From: Pedobacter yulinensis
GTDB lineage: Bacteria; Bacteroidota; Bacteroidia; Sphingobacteriales; Sphingobacteriaceae
NCBI RefSeq assembly: GCF_003029735.1
Contig: NZ_KZ686269.1
Location: 1,535,215 to 1,599,214, forward strand
Reading direction: 5' to 3'
Length of the DNA: 64,000 bases
The notes below the pieces were generated by a model, which saw nothing but the letters and a program-made list of their open reading frames with translations, made no database searches and had not been told where the DNA came from. The position numbers and the translations under genes were made by a program. Shown in pieces: positions 1 to 8,274 of this stretch. Numbering within the stretch: position 1 is the stretch's first letter; each line of letters starts with the position of its first letter.

Positions 1-101
1 TTGGGTGTCTCCGGATCGGGATGTTCGCCGGGTTCTTTTTTACAAGCCGTGAAAACTGCTGCAAATAAAAGGAAGATGGCTGTTGTTTTTATAGATCTCA
101 T
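1..101 (-). CDS. lipoprotein N-terminus, cut by window edge
   Basis: A minus-strand gene whose first 33 codons are visible. The ATG at 101 starts a hydrophobic stretch ending FAAVFTAC, a lipoprotein signal peptide with the acceptor Cys at residue 20. Lys-Lys and then a Pro/Glu/Asp-rich linker follow. The protein is therefore probably exported and lipid-anchored. Nothing of the mature domain is in the window, so no function can be given. Confidence 0.6.
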   Translation of the reverse strand, partial: MRSIKTTAIFLLFAAVFTACKKEPGEHPDPETP

Positions 102-475
102 GTATAATGGATTACTTAAAATTGAATGATTTGAATAATAGAATGTAGCGCTCTGTTTCCGGGGAACAGCCGGTACCTGGAGTACTGACATTCGACGACA
201 GCGGCAGCATGGCTAAGTGAACGGCCAGCGATTTCATGTCATGGGCTTAATCTATTTGCAGGCATGAACGCTCAGCAAAGGGCATGCGGCCACCTTGCCT
301 ATCGCTTAGCTGCTCATAAGACCGCCATGAGCGCTTCTGACAGGTCGGGCGCTTAAAGCTTTTTACAGATTTGAAAGACGCTCCCCGCTATTTGAAAAGC
401 GAATTGTAACGTTTTATTGCCTGATTGAACGGTATCGTTTATCTATAGGCGTTATGTAACATCGTTTTCTGAAGA
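102..475. other. intergenic stretch, no gene seen
   Basis: No frame here has coding character on either strand. It must contain the promoter of the left-edge lipoprotein gene and the 3' end of the gene at 476-823, but I see neither a clear TAnnTTTG element nor a hairpin followed by a T tract. Confidence 0.5.
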
Positions 476-823
476 CTAAGAGACGATGTAAGGCGGACCC
501 TTATTGGTGAAACCCTGTAAAGTGAATTTGTAGTTGCCGATACAGATGTACCTACCATGGCTTAAAGGGCTAGCTGAAGGCGCTTTCAAAACCGCGGTAC
601 AGGCAACGGGCAGACTATCTTCCTGCTTGTGCACATGAAGGTCGCAAACTGCGCATTTATCGACCAGGTAAGTGGCATCCTGCTGCCTGGACAATTCGGT
701 TCTATCGGCGTTGTTATGGGCATGAAACACCTGTATGAATGACATAGCGAGAAAAAAAGAAAGCGTAAAAATGGAAACCCATTGGCACCATCCTGACGGT
801 CGATCATTTTTTATCTGCTTCAC
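476..823 (-). CDS. hypothetical small exported or membrane-anchored protein with CxxC
   Basis: 115 aa. There is one hydrophobic segment at about residues 16-34 (IFTLSFFLAMSFIQVFHAH), followed by a short soluble part containing the motif CAVCDLHVHKQ. Small Bacteroidota proteins of this layout (one N-terminal helix, then His residues and CxxCD with a nearby HK) are common and have no assigned role. The Cys/His pattern suggests metal binding, which is an inference. Upstream, CAACTTTG (831-838, minus) is one base away from the -7 consensus TAnnTTTG and sits 7 nt before the ATG, so the message may be nearly leaderless. A 65-aa frame overlapping its 5' end is probably spurious. Confidence 0.55.
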   Translation of the reverse strand: MKQIKNDRPSGWCQWVSIFTLSFFLAMSFIQVFHAHNNADRTELSRQQDATYLVDKCAVCDLHVHKQEDSLPVACTAVLKAPSASPLSHGRYICIGNYKFTLQGFTNKGPPYIVS

Positions 824-1001
824 GATGCATCAAAGTTGCATTTATTTTCTGGATTTCGGATAATTTTTTTCCGAAAGTTATCCGGGATGTGAACGAAAGA
901 TCAAAATGGGGTAGTCGAACCGACAACAAGACCTTGAATCTCTGTTTAACTTTTTGGAAAGTGATAAAATCAAAACCACTGTAGATCAGATAGCCGTTCA
1001 T

Positions 1002-1009
1002 TAACTTTG
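1002..1009 (+). promoter_or_regulatory. TAnnTTTG -7 element for the DUF4260 gene
   Basis: TAACTTTG is a perfect match to the Bacteroidota housekeeping -7 element. It ends 33 bp before the ATG at 1042, which predicts a 5' UTR of roughly 25 nt. Confidence 0.55.
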
Positions 1010-1041
1010 AGCAGCTCTATTTGACATAAACAAGGAATATA

Positions 1042-1428
1042 ATGAACCAGCAAAAAGCGATGGATCTTACCATCAAAATCGAAGAACTTGCAATAACTAC
1101 TGTTTCCATTTATTTTTTATCGACATATAACCTGGGTTTGCCTGTCTGGATATGGGTACTGCTTTTTTTCAGTCCTGATCTTTCTATGGCGGGCTACCTG
1201 GTGGGTACGCGCCTGGGTGCCTTTACCTACAACATATTTCATCATCGTGGCGTTGCATTGGCTGTGATGGGCGCTGGCTTTTTAATGCACATGGATCTGC
1301 TGATTGCCGGTGGCCTTCTGCTGGTAGCGCATTCGTCATTCGACCGCATGCTGGGTTATGGCTTAAAGTTTACAGATGATTTCAAACATACCAGCCTTGG
1401 CTGGATAGGAAAGATAAAAGATAATTGA
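1042..1428 (+). CDS. DUF4260 family membrane protein
   Basis: 128 aa with about four hydrophobic segments (residues 15-30, 34-47, 69-84 and 86-97). The motifs SPDLSMAGY, the YNxxHH turn and the C-terminal HSSFDRMLGYGLKF followed by HTSLG are the recognisable signature of DUF4260, an integral membrane family of unknown function. The length is typical for the family and the gene appears intact. The start is an ATG following AGGAATATA, with a good -7 element upstream. It stands alone between minus-strand neighbours, so context gives no function. Confidence 0.8.
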   Translation: MNQQKAMDLTIKIEELAITTVSIYFLSTYNLGLPVWIWVLLFFSPDLSMAGYLVGTRLGAFTYNIFHHRGVALAVMGAGFLMHMDLLIAGGLLLVAHSSFDRMLGYGLKFTDDFKHTSLGWIGKIKDN

Positions 1429-1546
1429 GGGCGGAGCCGGTCTTTATTTTGTTCCCGCCTGGACACCGTTGCATACTAACATAGCAGCGACGGTGAAGGT
1501 AAGATAGAACGGTAAGCGGGCTTGTAAATACCAGGTGATCTTCATC

Positions 1547-1948
1547 TTACTGTGCACCAGCTGATTTTTTAAATATTATTGATCTCTTCGCTTTTCCATC
1601 CCAATAGATCGCTCCTACCGTAGGTAGAACCTGATGTTCATCAAGGCCACTAAGGGTGATTGTCGCGACTTCTTTAGTCCGGTGCCTGACGGCGTCTTGA
1701 ACAGCATCAAATCGCAGTTTGCCATTCTCGTCGACTTCAATGTCAGCGGGTAGAAACAGCTGATCACCTTGCTTGGAATGAATGACGATCTTGCTGGCTA
1801 GCAGGTATCCATCAGCAAGTGTCAATGTGGCCCTGTCCTTATTGATGTATGCCTTTTAAATCTTGTTATCGTAAGATTTTTGTGCGTAAGCAAACTGGGA
1901 AGCGCTCAGCGTCAAAAGCAGCGTCGTTATACATAATAATTTTTTCAT
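1547..1948 (-). pseudogene. secreted protein gene with in-frame TAA at codon 31
   Basis: The ATG at 1948 opens a clear signal peptide (MKKLLCITTLLLTLSASQFA, then YAQ) that continues for 30 codons to a TAA at 1856-1858. The same frame then reads on without interruption for 102 more codons to 1547 with good coding character. The segment starting KAYINKDRATLTLADGYLLA follows directly after the stop. No frame change is needed; a single base change in TAA would restore one 133-aa exported protein. This is either a nonsense mutation or a sequencing error. Translation might restart at the TTG at 1825, but that product would lack the export signal. The mature family is not recognised. The next gene upstream on the same strand (1975-2412) ends 26 bp before this ATG. 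Confidence 0.6.
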
Positions 1949-1974
1949 AGTTGTCGGTTTTACCAACGCAAACT

Positions 1975-2412
1975 TTATCGGTACTTCTCCCAATATAGTT
2001 TTATCACAGCCAAAAGCTGGTCATGGTCTATAGCCGCTTCATCATCAGCCAGATGTAGCCGGAAGGTGTTTTTACTTTCGTGCGTGAAAACCGCAATGCT
2101 TCGTATAAACCAAAACGTCCTCATTTCGCGTATATCCGTCACATCCCTCCAAAATACTAAGCCAGCCTCTTTTCCATTAGGCGTCATATTAGACAGTATC
2201 CCTTCCTTTGTTAAGACCAAAACAGGCTTGTTGCTGAATATCCGGAAGATCAGATGGACCAGTGCCCAAACTAATACAGCTGTATATATCAAAAACAAAA
2301 CACTCATAAATTTAGACGTATACCATACCAGCGCTATCAACCCTGCTAAGGGAAAAAGCAACAAAATTCTTTTTTTGCGATTGGGCAGTATTTCGAGACG
2401 CTCTTGTTCCAT
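1975..2412 (-). CDS. STM3941-family membrane protein
   Basis: 145 aa. Two transmembrane segments lie close together near the N-terminus (about residues 15-30 and 35-57), followed by a cytosolic domain with the pattern LVLTKEGI, VFWRDVTDI and TFRLHL, which resembles a membrane-anchored PH-like fold. This matches the STM3941 family, whose role is unknown. The C-terminus ends at WEKYR. Twenty-six bp downstream lies the interrupted secreted-protein gene, so the two may once have formed a transcription unit. Confidence 0.6.
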   Translation of the reverse strand: MEQERLEILPNRKKRILLLFPLAGLIALVWYTSKFMSVLFLIYTAVLVWALVHLIFRIFSNKPVLVLTKEGILSNMTPNGKEAGLVFWRDVTDIREMRTFWFIRSIAVFTHESKNTFRLHLADDEAAIDHDQLLAVIKLYWEKYR

Positions 2413-3194
2413 TTTATAGTATTTGCAATGCTAATAACAAAGTTCGCGTGCAAGGTTTTGGGCAACTGCGATTTCAGGGCTCGAAAACTGTTTCAGCACG
2501 CTGTAGCAGAGCGCACTTGCCGCAAATTGCATCTGTGCTAGCTGAAGATACTGGCCCGTTCCGATACCGGCAAAATGCCCCTCCCCTTATCCCACGATTT
2601 TCTCAGTTAAATACTGTCTTTAAGACATGCGTTGAAGATGATGAAAATATAGCATTACCACTGCTGAACAATAATACATGCCTGATTATCCCTCAATGCA
2701 AACATTTTCAGCCCATCGTTGATGTCTTGATAACACGTTAGGGATCAGTTTGGCAAAGTTCATAACCGGTTTAACTTAAACGTTCACCTTTTCAGATCGT
2801 AGCTACTTCTGCTAAATACCTTCTTCGGTGATTTTCTAGTCTGACAATGAACAGTTTTTTGGGGTTAATTGTTGACTGATTTCAAAGCAAGCAGTTTCTG
2901 TTTCAGCCCCTTGGGGCTTGGTGTAGGGATTTGATTTTCCCCGTTGTACTCATGAATATACATGCAGGGCTGAACAAATATAGCGAGAAATGCCCTTAAG
3001 CTGACCAGTATGGAGAGGCCTTTGCAAATCTAAGTCTCCCGTCACCGTAAGCATCAATGAGGCCCTGAAAGCTATTAATTTGACTGGTCAACACACAGGG
3101 CAAGCCCCAAAAATCTTACGTGTTTACTTGGGCGCCCACTGGTCTTTCCATCGCTGTCGCTCTGAATAACTTCTCGCCCAGGTGGCCGCTAACT
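2413..3194. other. long intergenic stretch, no convincing gene
   Basis: About 780 bp. A plus-strand frame at 2448-2741 starts at GTG and has no recognisable composition. On the minus strand, short segments around 2865-3080 have a coding look (for example SPKGLKQKLLALKSVNN before a TAA) but lie in different frames, as in a decayed gene. A small palindrome AGCCCCTTGGGGCT lies near 2904-2918. No gene is annotated. Confidence 0.5.
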
Positions 3195-3223
3195 AAAAAA
3201 GCAACCCCAAGGGGTTGCTTTTT
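3195..3223 (-). terminator. intrinsic terminator after tRNA-Met
   Basis: GCAACCCC (3201-3208) pairs with GGGGTTGC (3211-3218) around a 2-nt core, flanked by A and T runs on both sides. It begins 2 bp beyond the tRNA 3' end and works on paper in both directions. Confidence 0.75.
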
Positions 3224-3225
3224 CG

Positions 3226-3299
3226 TGCGCCCACCTGGGCTCGAACCAGGGACCAAAAGATTATGAGTCTTCTACTCTAACCGACTGAGCTATAGGCGC
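3226..3299 (-). tRNA. tRNA-Met (CAT), probably elongator
   Basis: A complete cloverleaf can be drawn on the minus strand. The acceptor pairs GCGCCTA with TGGGCGC (one G-U), with discriminator A. The D stem is GCTC/GAGT, the anticodon stem GAAGA/TCTTT with loop CTCATAA (anticodon CAT at 3263-3265), and the T arm CCTGG-TTCGAGC-CCAGG. The 3' CCA is not encoded. The body resembles Bacteroidota elongator tRNA-Met more than the initiator or the CAT-decoding tRNA-Ile, but tRNA-Ile2 cannot be fully excluded by eye. Confidence 0.9.
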
Positions 3300-3368
3300 A
3301 GTGAAAAATCTTTCGATTTTTGCGAGTGCAATGTTACATATTTGCAGCGTATTTTAAAAACGATCGGC

Positions 3369-4004
3369 ATGGAAAATATCAAAAACATCATCTTCGACTA
3401 CGGCAACGTCATCTTCACCATCGACTTCAAACGTGCCCAGGAGGCCTTTTCCAATCTGGGGATTAAAGACGTAACCGCCTTCTTTGCGCACAAGGCCCAC
3501 AACAGCCTGTTCGATGATTTTGAAACGGCAGCAATATCGCCTGCCGAATTCCGCGCCGGCATTCGCCAGGCCGCAGAGAACAACGACCTGACCGACGAGG
3601 AGATTGATGCAGCCTGGAACAGCCTGCTCATTGGCACCCCGCCGCAAAACCACGATGTGCTGCGGCAGGTGAAACAAAAATACCGTACCTTCCTGCTCAG
3701 CAACAACAACGAAATCCACTACAACTGGATCACCGCTTACCTGCAAACAACTTTTGAACTGGAAAACCTGGATAACTATTTCGAGAAGGCTTATTTCTCG
3801 CAGCACATGAAACTGCGCAAACCGCATACGGCCATATTTGAACAGGTCATCTGCGAGAACAGCCTCAACCCTGCCGAGACCTTGTTTATTGACGACAGTC
3901 CGCAGCATATTGAAGGCGCCCGCAAAGCCGGGCTCCACACGCTGCTCATGACCGAGCCAGCCGAAAGACTAGGCGAATTCCTTAAGCAGCATGGGATCAT
4001 CTGA
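3369..4004 (+). CDS. HAD-superfamily hydrolase (YihX-like)
   Basis: 211 aa from the ATG at 3369; the frame also extends 9 codons upstream to a TTG at 3342, which is less likely. HAD motifs are in order: motif I FDYGNVIF (nucleophile Asp10, with Gly at the +2 position as in YihX-type DLGNV proteins), motif II FLLSNNN, motif III Lys in LRKPHTAIFEQ, and motif IV LFIDDSPQHIEGA. A helical cap lies between motifs I and II. This is a cytosolic phosphatase of subfamily IA, probably acting on a sugar phosphate or nucleotide; the substrate cannot be read. It is transcribed away from tRNA-Met. Confidence 0.85.
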   Translation: MENIKNIIFDYGNVIFTIDFKRAQEAFSNLGIKDVTAFFAHKAHNSLFDDFETAAISPAEFRAGIRQAAENNDLTDEEIDAAWNSLLIGTPPQNHDVLRQVKQKYRTFLLSNNNEIHYNWITAYLQTTFELENLDNYFEKAYFSQHMKLRKPHTAIFEQVICENSLNPAETLFIDDSPQHIEGARKAGLHTLLMTEPAERLGEFLKQHGII

Positions 4005-4045
4005 CAGGCAGCCGGTATACCGGTTGTTGAAGCTCTGCCAGTGGC

Positions 4046-4516
4046 TTATTCGGGAACGATCAGTCCCTGGCTTTTCGCGCGGGCGTTCAGGAAGCCGGCG
4101 ATGGCCGAACCTGTCGCCATCCCGATCGGGAGTCCCAATGCTATGTTTTTGAAGACCACTCCAAAGGGAAGGCCCATGGCAATGCCCAAGGGCATCCAGA
4201 CTGTCATGTAATGGCCGTTTGCGACGATCTTGTGTTGCTTCACCAGCATACGTTTGTAGGCGGCAATTACCTTCAGGTAAGCTTTTTCTCCCTTATTGTC
4301 TACAGCACCGTCCGGCAAGGCGGCTACCACACCTTCGGCCTCCCGGCGGAACGCTTCAAGCCCTGCACCTTCGAGTTTTTTTCTGTCAGGTACAAATAAG
4401 AGACTGCTATCCAGAAACCTGACCGCATATTTGCGCTTCTGCCCGTTGGTCAGCTGAGCCACCTTTTCACTGAGCAGCGCACGCTGTCCGGCTGCCCATT
4501 CTTCGTTTGTCATCAT
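4046..4516 (-). CDS. hypothetical membrane protein
   Basis: 156 aa from the ATG at 4516 (Met-Met-Thr-Asn-Glu-Glu); an ATG one codon later is equally possible. The first 110 residues are charged and helical (KRKYAVRFLDSSLLFVPDRKKLEGAG). The last 45 contain two glycine-rich hydrophobic segments (about WMPLGIAMGLPFGVVFKNIA and LGLPIGMATGSAIAGFL), which look like a membrane hairpin. I do not recognise the family. It converges on the HAD gene and stands alone. Confidence 0.6.
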   Translation of the reverse strand: MMTNEEWAAGQRALLSEKVAQLTNGQKRKYAVRFLDSSLLFVPDRKKLEGAGLEAFRREAEGVVAALPDGAVDNKGEKAYLKVIAAYKRMLVKQHKIVANGHYMTVWMPLGIAMGLPFGVVFKNIALGLPIGMATGSAIAGFLNARAKSQGLIVPE

Positions 4517-4802
4517 GTTTGTTTGGTTGCACGCTGCGCTGCTGCCCAATGTTCGGGGCACGCCCGCGCACGCTGTTCAAAAGTATCTATTCGGATTCGT
4601 ACCTGCAAGGCTGTGCATGATAACACCTTTTTGCTGTTGAGCCAAGGCCGGCACCGGACTGATGAGGCATTCCGACAGCAGCCCGCCGCTCCGAAACTGG
4701 CAAGCCAATGTGTATCACCAGATTCGTCAAAACAAGGGTCCTCTCCTATTTTCAAATAAAAAGGTCTAACTTTAATTCCGGCTGTCAGCCTGATTTCAAA
4801 CC

Positions 4803-5207
4803 ATGAAGCAAACCCTCAGCGAAAACATACAAGCTTACAACGCTAAGCAAAACGAGGAAGAAAAAGCCGTCTGTGAGCTGTTGGCGCAGGAGATAAACAA
4901 ATACCTGCCCGAAGCCGAAAACAAGATCTGGCATGCACACCCGGTCTGGTTTCTGGAAGGCAAGCCTGTTGCCGGTTACAGCAAGCTGAAAGCCGGCATA
5001 CGGCTCATGTTTTGGAGCGGGGCCGGTTTTTACGAAGCGCAACTCAAGCCGGGATCTGGCAAATTTAAAGACGCATCTGTTTGCTACACCACGGCAACGC
5101 AGGTTAACACCGACGACCTAAAACGCTGGCTCGAAAAATCACGCCATATACAGTGGGATTACAAGAACCTGATCAGGCGGAAGGGAAAGCTGGAGCGCCT
5201 CGGGTAA
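4803..5207 (+). CDS. DUF1801 domain protein (YdhG-like)
   Basis: 134 aa. The pattern AENKIWHAHPVWFLEGKPVAGY, then GIRLMFWSGAGF and a C-terminal KRWLEKSRHIQWDY, is characteristic of DUF1801/YdhG proteins, small soluble proteins of the iron-chaperone-like fold whose biochemical role is unsettled. The length is normal and the gene is intact. The ATG follows an A-rich stretch without a Shine-Dalgarno sequence, as usual for this phylum. It converges with the kdp operon kinase. Confidence 0.75.
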   Translation: MKQTLSENIQAYNAKQNEEEKAVCELLAQEINKYLPEAENKIWHAHPVWFLEGKPVAGYSKLKAGIRLMFWSGAGFYEAQLKPGSGKFKDASVCYTTATQVNTDDLKRWLEKSRHIQWDYKNLIRRKGKLERLG

Positions 5208-5278
5208 GCTTTAGAACAGGAATCCAACCTATCAAAACTTAGCCATTTCCGCAACGCGGTAAAAGCGCTATGCCGGCC

Positions 5279-7030
5279 CTAATCTGCCTGTGGCAACGTA
5301 AATGCAAACGTGCTGCCTTCACCCAGTTCGCTTTCTACCCAGATCCTGCCACCCTGGGCCATGATAAAATCTTTGGAGATGGCCAGGCCCAGTCCCGATC
5401 CGGTTTTGTTCTGCCCATCTGTGGGTACCTGGAAATACCGGTCAAACAAGCGCGACTGGAACGTGCGGTCTATGCCTCTGCCAAAGTCTTTCACAGAAAA
5501 TTCCACTTCCCTTCCCGAAAGGCCAACACGGATGAGCACTTTTGATTTAAGCGGACTGTACCGCAGCGCATTCGATAAAAAGTTGACGAGTACCCACGCC
5601 GTCTTTTCAGTATCGGCATTCACCGCCGGCAGGTTATCTGCAGCCCATAACTGCAGGTCAATTTCTTTGTGTTCAGCCTGCCGCCGCACGGTATCCATGG
5701 CATACTGCGCAATCTTTCTGGGGTCAGATTTGACATAGTTCAACTGCAGGTTACCAGTTTCTACCTGGGCCAGGTCGAGCAGCTCGCTGGTAATTTTCAG
5801 CAGGCGGCCGCAGTCTTCGCCAATGTGCGCAACGAGTTCATGCTGCTCGCGGTTCAGTTCGCCAACCCGCACATCGTCGAGCAATTTCAGGCTCATTTTA
5901 ATCGAAGAAATAGGTGTTTTCAGTTCGTGCGAAACCGTGGCGATAAAATTGGTTTTTGCTTCGTCCAGCTCCTTGTATTCGGTTTCGTTTTTCAGGATAA
6001 AAACTTCGCCCGCCGCTTTTGTCGCTTCGCTGATTACCTGTTCGGAGGCTTCATCGAAAGCAGGTATCAGGATCTCCCGCCGCTCCAGTTTGAAATATGA
6101 TTCCTTGCCGTCAGCAAAAATTTTCAGGTGTTTGCTTCCCCCCTCAGATTGCAGTAGGGTAAGCAGCAAATCGTTTGTTGCCGCCAGTTCCGCGGCATTT
6201 TTACCAACCACCTCCTGCTCACCCCTGTTCAGCAGCTGGGCAGCCACCTGGTTAACAAAGAGGATGTCATTGCGCTCGCTCAGACCAATAATCCCGTCCT
6301 GCATCTGGCTGATGATGGCTTCGATGCGAGATTTTTCAGACTGCAGTTTTGCCAGGTTCGTATTTTCCCATTTATTGAGCTGGCCCGCCATGGCATTGAA
6401 TTCCTTAGCCAGGGCCGCAAACTCATCATTTCCCTGAAAGTCCAGCCGTTGTTTATAGTTTTTCTGGCTGATTGCTTTGATCGCCTCTGAAAACCGGCGC
6501 AGCGGATTGGCCACAAACCCTGGAAAATTTATACTGAACGAGAACAGGACAATGAAACAAAAAGTAGCGGCCGCGACCAGGTAGGTGGTGGCACGCTCCA
6601 CGCTGGCCTGCGCAGCTTCGTTTTTCCGGGCAATCGCCTTCATGTTCAAGTCTTCGATCACACTCAGCTGCAGGCGCATGGCGCGCAGGGCGGCGTGCTG
6701 TTGGTGTACCGTGGATGCCGGGCCTAGATTCATGAACGCTGCAGACAGCCCCCTGACGGCTCCGCCCTCGCCGGGTTCGGTGATGTTGCCGGCCTCTAGC
6801 CTGAGCTGGGCGGCCAGCCGGTTCCAGGCATCGCGGCTAAGCGGCAGGTCATGGTTATCAAGAATGCTGCGCATCTCGCGTGCATATTTGAGGCTTTCGT
6901 AGTTATCTTTCAGAATAACTTTCGAGCTGACAGAGATCTTATTGATGTAATGCAGCGATGTCGCGCCGAACAGCAGGACGATCAGGAATAAAAATCCAAA
7001 TCCGAGCCGAAGCTTCGTTTTTATTTTCAT
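5279..7030 (-). CDS. sensor histidine kinase, kdp-linked
   Basis: 583 aa. TM1 is at about residues 8-24 and TM2 at about 147-170, enclosing a short periplasmic domain. A HAMP domain follows (about 172-225), then a PAS-like domain (about 230-345), a HisKA dimerisation domain with phospho-acceptor His368 in TVSHELKTPISS, and a HATPase domain with VNFLSNALRYSP, FGRGID and GSGLGLAIS. It lies 18 bp downstream of the KdpD sensor fragment. In E. coli both parts are one KdpD protein; in many Bacteroidota the kinase is a separate polypeptide, as here. It presumably autophosphorylates in response to K+ limitation and passes phosphate to a KdpE-type regulator, which is not in this window. Confidence 0.85.
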   Translation of the reverse strand: MKIKTKLRLGFGFLFLIVLLFGATSLHYINKISVSSKVILKDNYESLKYAREMRSILDNHDLPLSRDAWNRLAAQLRLEAGNITEPGEGGAVRGLSAAFMNLGPASTVHQQHAALRAMRLQLSVIEDLNMKAIARKNEAAQASVERATTYLVAAATFCFIVLFSFSINFPGFVANPLRRFSEAIKAISQKNYKQRLDFQGNDEFAALAKEFNAMAGQLNKWENTNLAKLQSEKSRIEAIISQMQDGIIGLSERNDILFVNQVAAQLLNRGEQEVVGKNAAELAATNDLLLTLLQSEGGSKHLKIFADGKESYFKLERREILIPAFDEASEQVISEATKAAGEVFILKNETEYKELDEAKTNFIATVSHELKTPISSIKMSLKLLDDVRVGELNREQHELVAHIGEDCGRLLKITSELLDLAQVETGNLQLNYVKSDPRKIAQYAMDTVRRQAEHKEIDLQLWAADNLPAVNADTEKTAWVLVNFLSNALRYSPLKSKVLIRVGLSGREVEFSVKDFGRGIDRTFQSRLFDRYFQVPTDGQNKTGSGLGLAISKDFIMAQGGRIWVESELGEGSTFAFTLPQAD

Positions 7031-7048
7031 GGGTCAATTATACGTTAG

Positions 7049-8179
7049 TCAGGAGAGAATTACCAGGTCAGTTTCGGTTTGTGCAATATTTTTCAGCAAT
7101 TTATTGAACAGGGCGGTGCGCATGATGATCTGAAAGAATTTCAGGCGCGGCCTGCCCATGCAGATCGTGGTAACTTCTCTTTCAGCCGCGATCCGGCTGA
7201 TGGTGGCGGTCACATCTTCGTCTTTCACTTTAAGCACCTCGGCGCCCAATTCGGTGGCCAGTTTCAGGTTGTTGATCAGGTGCCGCTGCAGGTCCAGCCT
7301 GATCCTGTCGCCCCCCTCGCGGCCGCGCTGCACAAACAGCACGATCCACGGCGAACGGTAATAAGAAGCCAACCTGGCTGTCTTGCGAATGATCACTTTG
7401 GCGGTCTGGTGATTGGTCGATATGCATGCCAGGAATTTTTCAGGTCTCAGTTTGATCTGCTGCGGCACCTCGACGCTGATCTTGCGTTCCAGGTAATGCG
7501 AAACCTCGTTCAGGGCCATCTCGCGCAGTTGCAGCAATTTTTCGGGCTGGAAAAAATTTGCCAGCGCGCCTGCCACTTTCGATTTTTCATAGACCTTTCC
7601 CGCCCTGAGCCTTTCAATCAGTTCATCGGCCGTCAGGTCAATGTTCACGATCTCATCGGCAGTTTCCAGCATCCTGTCGGGAACCCGTTCTGTAACTGAG
7701 ATTCCGGTAATTCTCTCTACCTCTTCATTAACACTTTCCAGGTGCTGGATGTTAACCGCCGAAATCACGCTGATGCCGGCATCAAGGATATCGGCCACAT
7801 CCTGCCAGCGTTTTGTGTTTTTACTTCCCTCTACGTTTGAATGCGCCAGCTCATCGACGATGACCACTTCCGGGTGCACGGCCATGACAGCCTGCAGGTC
7901 GAGCTCTTGCAGCGCCTTACCCCGGTAAAAGATGCTGCGCCGCGCAATGACCGGAAGCCCGGCCAGCAGTGCGTGTGTTTCGGGCCGGTTGTGGGTTTCA
8001 ATGTAGGCGATCTGTACGTCGACACCGTTTTTGAGCAGGGAATGCGCCTCCTGGAGCATGCGGTAGGTCTTACCTACACCGGCACTCATCCCGATGTAAA
8101 TTTTGAGCTTGCCCCGCTTTGACTTCCTGACCAGGTCAAGAAATTTACGCACAGATGATTTCTCAGTATTTGGGTCCAT
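7049..8179 (-). CDS. kdpD: KdpD N-terminal sensor protein without kinase domain
   Basis: 376 aa from the ATG at 8179 (MDPNTEK); the frame opens 14 codons earlier. The KdpD N-terminal domain carries Walker A GMSAGVGKT (residues 30-38), then VIVDELAH (Walker B-like), NIQHLESV and VPDRMLETADEI. A USP-like domain follows, with CISTNHQTAKVIIRKTARLA, ending with VTTICMGRPR and TDLVILS. It stops where E. coli KdpD would enter its membrane and kinase domains, so it is a natural split and not a broken gene: the frame ends cleanly and the kinase follows 18 bp on. It probably regulates that kinase in trans. Confidence 0.88.
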   Translation of the reverse strand: MDPNTEKSSVRKFLDLVRKSKRGKLKIYIGMSAGVGKTYRMLQEAHSLLKNGVDVQIAYIETHNRPETHALLAGLPVIARRSIFYRGKALQELDLQAVMAVHPEVVIVDELAHSNVEGSKNTKRWQDVADILDAGISVISAVNIQHLESVNEEVERITGISVTERVPDRMLETADEIVNIDLTADELIERLRAGKVYEKSKVAGALANFFQPEKLLQLREMALNEVSHYLERKISVEVPQQIKLRPEKFLACISTNHQTAKVIIRKTARLASYYRSPWIVLFVQRGREGGDRIRLDLQRHLINNLKLATELGAEVLKVKDEDVTATISRIAAEREVTTICMGRPRLKFFQIIMRTALFNKLLKNIAQTETDLVILS

Positions 8180-8274
8180 ATGGTTTGTATTCCGCAATTG
8201 GTATTGTCCTGAAATGGCCAAATCCCATGGGATTAGTCACGGGACAAGCCTTTAAAATTCTTCGGTCAGCCAGG

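Noticed and set aside
804..1001. 65-aa minus-strand ORF overlapping the 5' end of the 476-823 gene
   Set aside because: It overlaps a better candidate and lacks any recognisable domain; the region is more likely promoter DNA.
2448..2741. 97-aa plus-strand ORF from a GTG start
   Set aside because: Irregular composition, no motif, no promoter, and short decayed coding traces on the opposite strand nearby.
3132..3234. GCGCCCAC at 3132-3139 repeats the 3' end of the tRNA-Met gene, suggesting an attachment site
   Set aside because: The identity is only 8 bp and the flanks differ; no integrase gene or element is present.
4513..4759. Overlapping 78-80 aa ORFs on both strands between the membrane-protein and DUF1801 genes
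   Set aside because: Each is rich in Cys and Arg in the manner of random reading of GC-rich DNA and neither has a recognisable motif.
5310..6902. Several plus-strand ORFs of 90-204 aa opposite the histidine kinase
   Set aside because: They are antisense shadows of a strongly coding gene with Ser/Arg-rich composition.
7049..8179. KdpD considered as a truncated pseudogene
   Set aside because: The frame ends cleanly at the domain border and the kinase follows as an intact gene, a known split in this phylum.
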